Shown piece after piece: positions 61,801 to 64,000 of a DNA stretch of 64,000 bases. The notes under the pieces were generated by a model. That model made no database searches, had not been told where the DNA came from, and saw nothing but the letters and a program-made list of their open reading frames with translations. Where the stretch lies: positions 558,001 to 622,000 of the forward strand of contig NW_024104357.1 in NCBI RefSeq assembly GCF_003945595.2. The letters are read 5' to 3'. Made by a program: the position numbers and the translations under genes. Position 1 is the stretch's first letter. Each line of letters begins with the position of its first letter. This DNA comes from Pipra filicauda. Taxonomy: Eukaryota; Chordata; Aves; Passeriformes; Pipridae.

Positions 61801-64000
61801 AATTGGTTTTGGCATGGAGCAGAACCTGCAGCAGTAACAGTTCAGCAGGGAGAGCACTCCGAGGCTGGGTAATGACTTGGGCTGGAAAGCTGGATCTGAA
61901 TTGGAGCTGTTTCAACTACCCGAAGGTCCCTGTGAGCAGGTCAGGGATGGAGCTGGATGCTGCAAGGATGTGAGGGACAGAGCAGCGCATCCCAGTGCCT
62001 GCCAGAGAGCTGAGCTGGCCCATGCAAGAGGGGAAACTGAGGCACCCTGTCCTCAGCCATAGGTAATAGGTATTTCTCTCACAGAGGCAGTTTCAAACCC
62101 AGATGCTGAACTTGTACCCTTGGAGTGACATTTTGCCTGTGTCTGTTTGGAGGGGTAACTTCTATGAATATTTCAAAACATGGGCTGCCATGCCCAGCTC
62201 ATGCTGCAGGGTCAGGTTACAGCAGCATTTTTAGAGGCTGCACTAAAGCCATTTTGGACATTCAGTCCCTGAATAGCCAGTAGCCCTTCCAAAGCACACA
62301 AACATTTGCTAAACAGCCGAGCTGTTCAGGCTGCACCTCTCAGTCTGCACCGAGGCACCGTGTGGGTTGATACCCCTCATTAGCAGCATCCCCCTCAGCC
62401 TCTGGATTCCAGCTGCGTTTTCATCTGCCACGTTGCTGCCAGAGAGCCCCTGACCAGAGCAGGGGCTGTGAGGGACCTGTGAAGGAGGTTTCCACTCAGC
62501 TAACCTGGCCAGCACAGCCCAGACACCTGTGCAAGAGCTTGTCTTCCAAATCCAATCCATAGCCAGTGGGAGGCAGCACCCAGCACAGCTCCTAGAGGAA
62601 ATGCAAATCTTCCTGACATTATTATTTTGCCTTTGGACAATAAATAGTAGAAAAAGAGTTGCTTGAAAATATAGATTCTTAATATATGCTTATAATTAAT
62701 ATTATTATAACTACAGCTCTTTTTTTTTGTTTTGTTTGAAAGATGGATGCAAAAGTACAAGTTGAGCAACTATGCCTACACAGTTGAAATGTTGCACTGG
62801 ATTAGAACTGCCATTCAGGAAGAAAATCAGCAGCAAGCTTTGCCCTTCACGAAATAAGTAACCCCAAGGCTCAGATAAAATTGGATAATGAAGGTCCCAT
62901 GTGACACCCATAAAGAGCAGCCTGGGACACAGATGAGCTTCTTTTAGTCCAAGTCAATCCCACTACATTTCTTCTCTGCTTGGCACTGACATTTGCTGCA
63001 GAGGAGATGTTGGAGCAGCATCAATAAAGCAGAACTTCTACGGGAACTGGGCTGTGGTTCCCCACATTGCTACAGCATGTCCCAGGCCCTGAGAGCTGCA
63101 GATTAGCTGTGACATTGCTCATTGCTAAGAGCCCTTCACAGCAGAAACTCCAGGAATTTAATCTATACACCTCAGTCAACTTATCAAAAGTGTTCAAAAT
63201 GTTTTGGTCATTAAGCAGCAATAGAGAATAATAAAAAAACCCAAGCTTGCATGTCATTACCATTAACTGCAGTGTGCTGTGTAGTTTCAAGTTTCCAAAC
63301 AAAACGCTGCATAGTGAAGTCAACAGAGGTGTGAAAAGTGGAGAGAGTAAGGTCACAGAGAAGGGGAGAGCAGAGTCAGGTATGTCCCTTGGAGCCCATG
63401 CACATACATGGCCCCTCCTGCAGCCTCTCTGCTCATTTACTGACTTTGGGGTAAATTTAGTGGGGAATTCAAAGCCCAAACAGCAACCAGAGACCCCTGC
63501 ACCTCCCCGAGTGGGAGCAGGGCTGATTTCCCAGAGCTGGCTGTGCCAGTGCCCCTTGCTCCTGACCCAACATAACCAAGGGTCTTTCTTGAGCACTGAC
63601 TGCCAAGTTCATCCCATAAAAAAAACCAGAACTGGCCTGGGAGAGATGACCCAGATCATTTGGGTCCGAATAATTCAGCTCGCAGCAGTGGTGAGCTACT
63701 GCATGTACTTCTTTAAAGCTTGACCTCTCCTCTCTCTGGCCCCAAAGTGCCTCAAGGCTTCTCCACCTTCACACGACCTGTCACAGTGGGAAATGCTTGG
63801 GAAAGGCAGCAGCAGCTGTGAGAGGTGCAAACCAATGCAAAGGACCTCTCTGGCCTCCAAAATGAAACAAAGTCTCCGCGACACCTGTCCAGGCAAAAGA
63901 CTCTGCAGTGTGCCCCATGCTGCACACCCGATGTCAGCTGGCACTGACACAGGCTCAGGCAGCTGAGAAAACAAAACATATTTCAACCCAGCTTTCCCTG
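55871..64000. other. Intergenic sequence to the end of the window
   Basis: No gene is recognised. In mammals the next genes beyond KCNMB2 include ZMAT3, but I see none of its zinc-finger exons here. The largest open frame, 63021-63596 (191 codons, - strand), has no recognisable domain and is near the maximum chance length for 64 kb. A short tandem duplication ATCCCTTGCAT occurs twice at about 59669-59690. Confidence 0.5.

Noticed and set aside
63021..63596. 191-codon open frame on the - strand
   Set aside because: Longest in the window but still near the chance maximum; sequence shows no family resemblance, and the opposite strand has a similar long frame at the same place, which points to low stop density rather than coding.
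1..64000. CRISPR arrays, operons, phage or plasmid modules, or a new defence-like system
   Set aside because: The window is spliced vertebrate DNA; no regularly spaced repeats, dense gene clusters or prokaryotic signals were seen.

Overview
This window is vertebrate nuclear DNA, almost certainly from a bird. The evidence is (1) a spliced gene whose four coding exons encode a complete 235-residue BK-channel beta-2 subunit (KCNMB2) and (2) several short, 5'-truncated CR1 LINE copies, one ending in the ATAGAATCATAGAATC-type tail typical of avian CR1 (CR1 also occurs in other reptiles, so 'bird' is an inference). Base composition is ordinary for a gene-poor avian region. There is no sign of bacterial, viral or plasmid organisation.

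Layout. Positions 1 to about 33,290 are noncoding. Given the acceptor site in front of the first coding exon, this is most likely a large 5' intron of KCNMB2 or its upstream flank; it holds two CR1 fragments (10,411-10,530 and 14,866-15,555), a few homopolymer tracts and some stretches that look like conserved noncoding elements. The coding exons are on the + strand: exon A 33,347-33,402 (preceded by a probable 55-nt UTR stretch from 33,292), exon B 39,435-39,605, exon C 42,076-42,271 and exon D 48,061-48,345. All junctions have GT/AG sites and the reading phases fit. The joined CDS is 708 nt including the TAG stop. The three introns are about 6.0, 2.5 and 5.8 kb. The 3' UTR probably runs from 48,346 to about 50,215 and contains a 21-base G tract, a TA repeat and two candidate poly(A) signals. 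From about 50,220 to 64,000 I see only intergenic sequence with two CR1 fragments and simple repeats.

Function. The encoded subunit has the FIW inactivation-ball start, a cytoplasmic N-terminus, two membrane segments and a cysteine-rich, three-sequon extracellular loop. In the known family it binds the pore-forming KCNMA1 (Slo1) channel, increases its calcium sensitivity and gives rapid N-type inactivation.

I found no second protein gene, RNA gene, intact transposon or new system. The other open frames are within what chance gives in 64 kb. The most useful leads are candidate regulatory elements in the introns: an imperfect 20-nt CpG-rich palindrome near a perfect POU octamer (37.7 kb), a pair of inverted TAATGGCAG sites (46.5 kb), and TCF/LEF-type sites at 46.6 and 47.7 kb. 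I also note the long G run in the 3' UTR.
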